Shown in pieces: positions 62,692-64,000 of a stretch of 64,000 nucleotides of DNA (position 1 is its first letter; each line of letters begins with the position of its first letter). This stretch comes from Agapetus fuscipes (lineage: Eukaryota > Arthropoda > Insecta > Trichoptera > Glossosomatidae), in NCBI GenBank assembly GCA_951799405.1, contig OX637336.1:17403479-17467478 (forward strand), read 5' to 3'. Under the pieces are notes generated by a model. That model saw only the letters and a program-made list of their open reading frames with translations, did no database searches and was not told where the DNA came from. Position numbers and translations under genes: made by a program.

Positions 62692-63334
62692 CAGTGGAAC
62701 CTCTTATAACGAGTAATTCGAAACAAAACAGTTTGTGGAAAAATGCTTACTTAATTAGCGAAGTTTCCCATTTTCTTATTAAGGACGTGTTCTGAGGGGG
62801 TCCTCAAAAACCTCTTTAGACAGCTTTCCAGTAAAAATCGATTATAATGTCATCAAAAATAGACTAGCTATGTTTGTGTAAGTCTTAACGGATAACATAT
62901 TTTTACGCTCCTTAACAATGGAGTTGGAACATTCCGATTTTCCTTCGTCACAGATTGACAAAATAATCGCGAAGAGGACGAATATTGACAGCTGATTGAA
63001 AAAAATACAAACAATGCCGTGGCTTTCTTGTATGGACTTAACAGAAAATATAATGTTTTTCTCGGCGAACAAACGACCAGAGTGCATAGCAATCAATAAA
63101 AAATGTTTTCTTACATTTTTCTAAGCAAGCCATGTGACGTCGAAATTTTCTTATTTATGGAATTGGTGCCGATTTCCTTGTCCACTGCTTAGCATCAAAC
63201 AAACAAACAAAAATACCATGCTAACCTGCACACCTACGTCATATGTTTTCTTTGCGTTTTATGCCACGATTGCATGGTTTTGTTTAACAAATGATTTACC
63301 AAACGAAGAAAATTCGTTATAAGAGGTTCTGCTG
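62692..63334. mobile_element. pogo/Tigger-like non-autonomous DNA transposon
   Basis: Ends CAGTGGAACCTCTTATAACG and CGTTATAAGAGGTTCTGCTG are inverted repeats of pogo type. No transposase. The expected TA flanks are lost, so it is old. Confidence 0.5.
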
Positions 63335-63389
63335 TCAACCTACCCACACGCTGGCAGACAAGAAGTTAGTTAGGACCAGGCCGCATATG

Positions 63390-63545
63390 CGCGCGACGTA
63401 CAGCCGTCAGTTTTTGCATGCTGTGCGCGCCAACGGGTCGTACGGCGCACGCGCGACAAACGTCAAAACGAATTCAAATTTCGAACGATCCAAAACAAAC
63501 GAATCGCGATCTGTTGTGTGTAGTGAAATTTAAATTTGAAAATGG
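63390..63545 (+). promoter_or_regulatory. CpG-rich Inr+DPE core promoter candidate
   Basis: TCAGTT at 63407-63412 matches the arthropod initiator. GGTCG at 63436-63440 matches the DPE (RGWYV) at exactly +28 to +32 from the A at 63409. The block is much richer in CpG than anything nearby. No gene start is proven. A short ATG-led frame (MEYLKK) lies at 63570. Confidence 0.35.
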
Positions 63546-63754
63546 AATAACAGTGACATCAACTTGAAAATGGAATATTTGAAGAAAGTGAATGTTGCCA
63601 GTGATTAAAGGCTGTTTTAACAACTACCAAATATTTTGGTATACCTACCTAATTATAAAATATTGTAATTAATGTTTTCGTTTTATTAAAATTTAACAGA
63701 ACGTAATAATTGACAATATTATTTTAACTTAATTTTTTTTAAGCTTATAAAAAT
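63546..63754. other. AT-rich interval
   Basis: No feature beyond the short ATG frame noted for the promoter candidate. Confidence 0.45.
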
Positions 63755-63925
63755 GGTACACTTTTGCCAATACCACCACTGTTTGAAGGAAAACAGAAAA
63801 ATTGTTGTGTAGCCATTAGGGTTTTACTTTTATAAATACACATTCAGCATGTCTAAAGTCGAACTTACACCTGCACTTGTGTACCCACATGGAGAATGAA
63901 TCTCATATGCTTATTTCTGCAACAT
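63755..63925 (+). repeat. GTR repeat, strongly diverged
   Basis: Recognisable CACTTTTGCCAATACCACCA, CACATTCAGCATGT and GAACTTACACCTG. Tail lost. Confidence 0.6.
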
Positions 63926-64000
63926 ATTTTATTATTACAAATGCAAGAAATTAATTATCATGTTATTTAGAAGTATATTTATTTTTTGCCTACGTGAAAT

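Overview
This window is AT-rich arthropod DNA, probably insect. Tandem (CCTAA)n/(TTAGG)n telomere-type pentamers sit at 35.0-35.75 kb, and the mobile elements (CR1-like LINE, RTE-like LINE fragments, DIRS, copia and gypsy-like LTR elements, a Helitron end, tRNA-derived SINEs) suit an insect genome. No bacterial-type genes are present and nearly all long reading frames belong to transposable elements. The only clear host coding sequence is a 167-bp plus-strand exon at 5609-5775. It has good splice signals and encodes a spectrin-repeat-like helical segment, possibly dystrophin. The remaining ~58 kb would then be one very long intron or intergenic sequence. A recursive splice site candidate (43872-43905) and an Inr/DPE-type promoter candidate (63390-63545) lie on the same strand downstream.

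Layout. 0-10 kb: SINEs, a spectrin-like exon, an RTE-like LINE 3' end and a paired hammerhead-ribozyme-like locus. 10.4-15.4 kb: a nearly complete PHD-finger CR1-group LINE (minus strand) nested in a short repeat. 22.17-27.36 kb: a DIRS-type tyrosine-recombinase retroelement (minus strand) with inverted terminal repeats and an internal circle-junction region; its RT is disrupted by three separate tandem expansions. 30.05-34.19 kb: a young LTR element with identical 518-bp LTRs and one 810-codon Gag-like gene and no pol. Its product combines a SAP domain, coiled coils, a Gag domain, a CCHC knuckle, a macrodomain-like segment and a CCCH finger. 34.4-39 kb: a duplicated Helitron-like segment, a CCTAA-bearing satellite, a hAT-like remnant and a Helitron 3' end. 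42.0-42.6 kb: a minisatellite. 58.19-61.57 kb: a copia element (minus strand) with identical 205-bp LTRs that keeps gag, protease and integrase but has lost the RT core.

Three repeat systems run through the window. A ~250-bp repeat tailed with (GATTA)n, called GTR here, occurs about 38 times on both strands and carries two conserved perfect hairpins. Two tRNA-headed SINEs (A and B) occur singly and, three times, fused in the same order. Small hammerhead-ribozyme-like motifs occur at five loci, with helix I sequences that differ but still pair. Both LTR elements lack their own RT yet have identical LTRs, which implies recent mobilisation in trans. A MITE family repeatedly inserted at the GTR hairpin.

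The items most worth follow-up are the macrodomain-bearing gag-only LTR element, the hammerhead-like family, and the DIRS element with its RT expansions.
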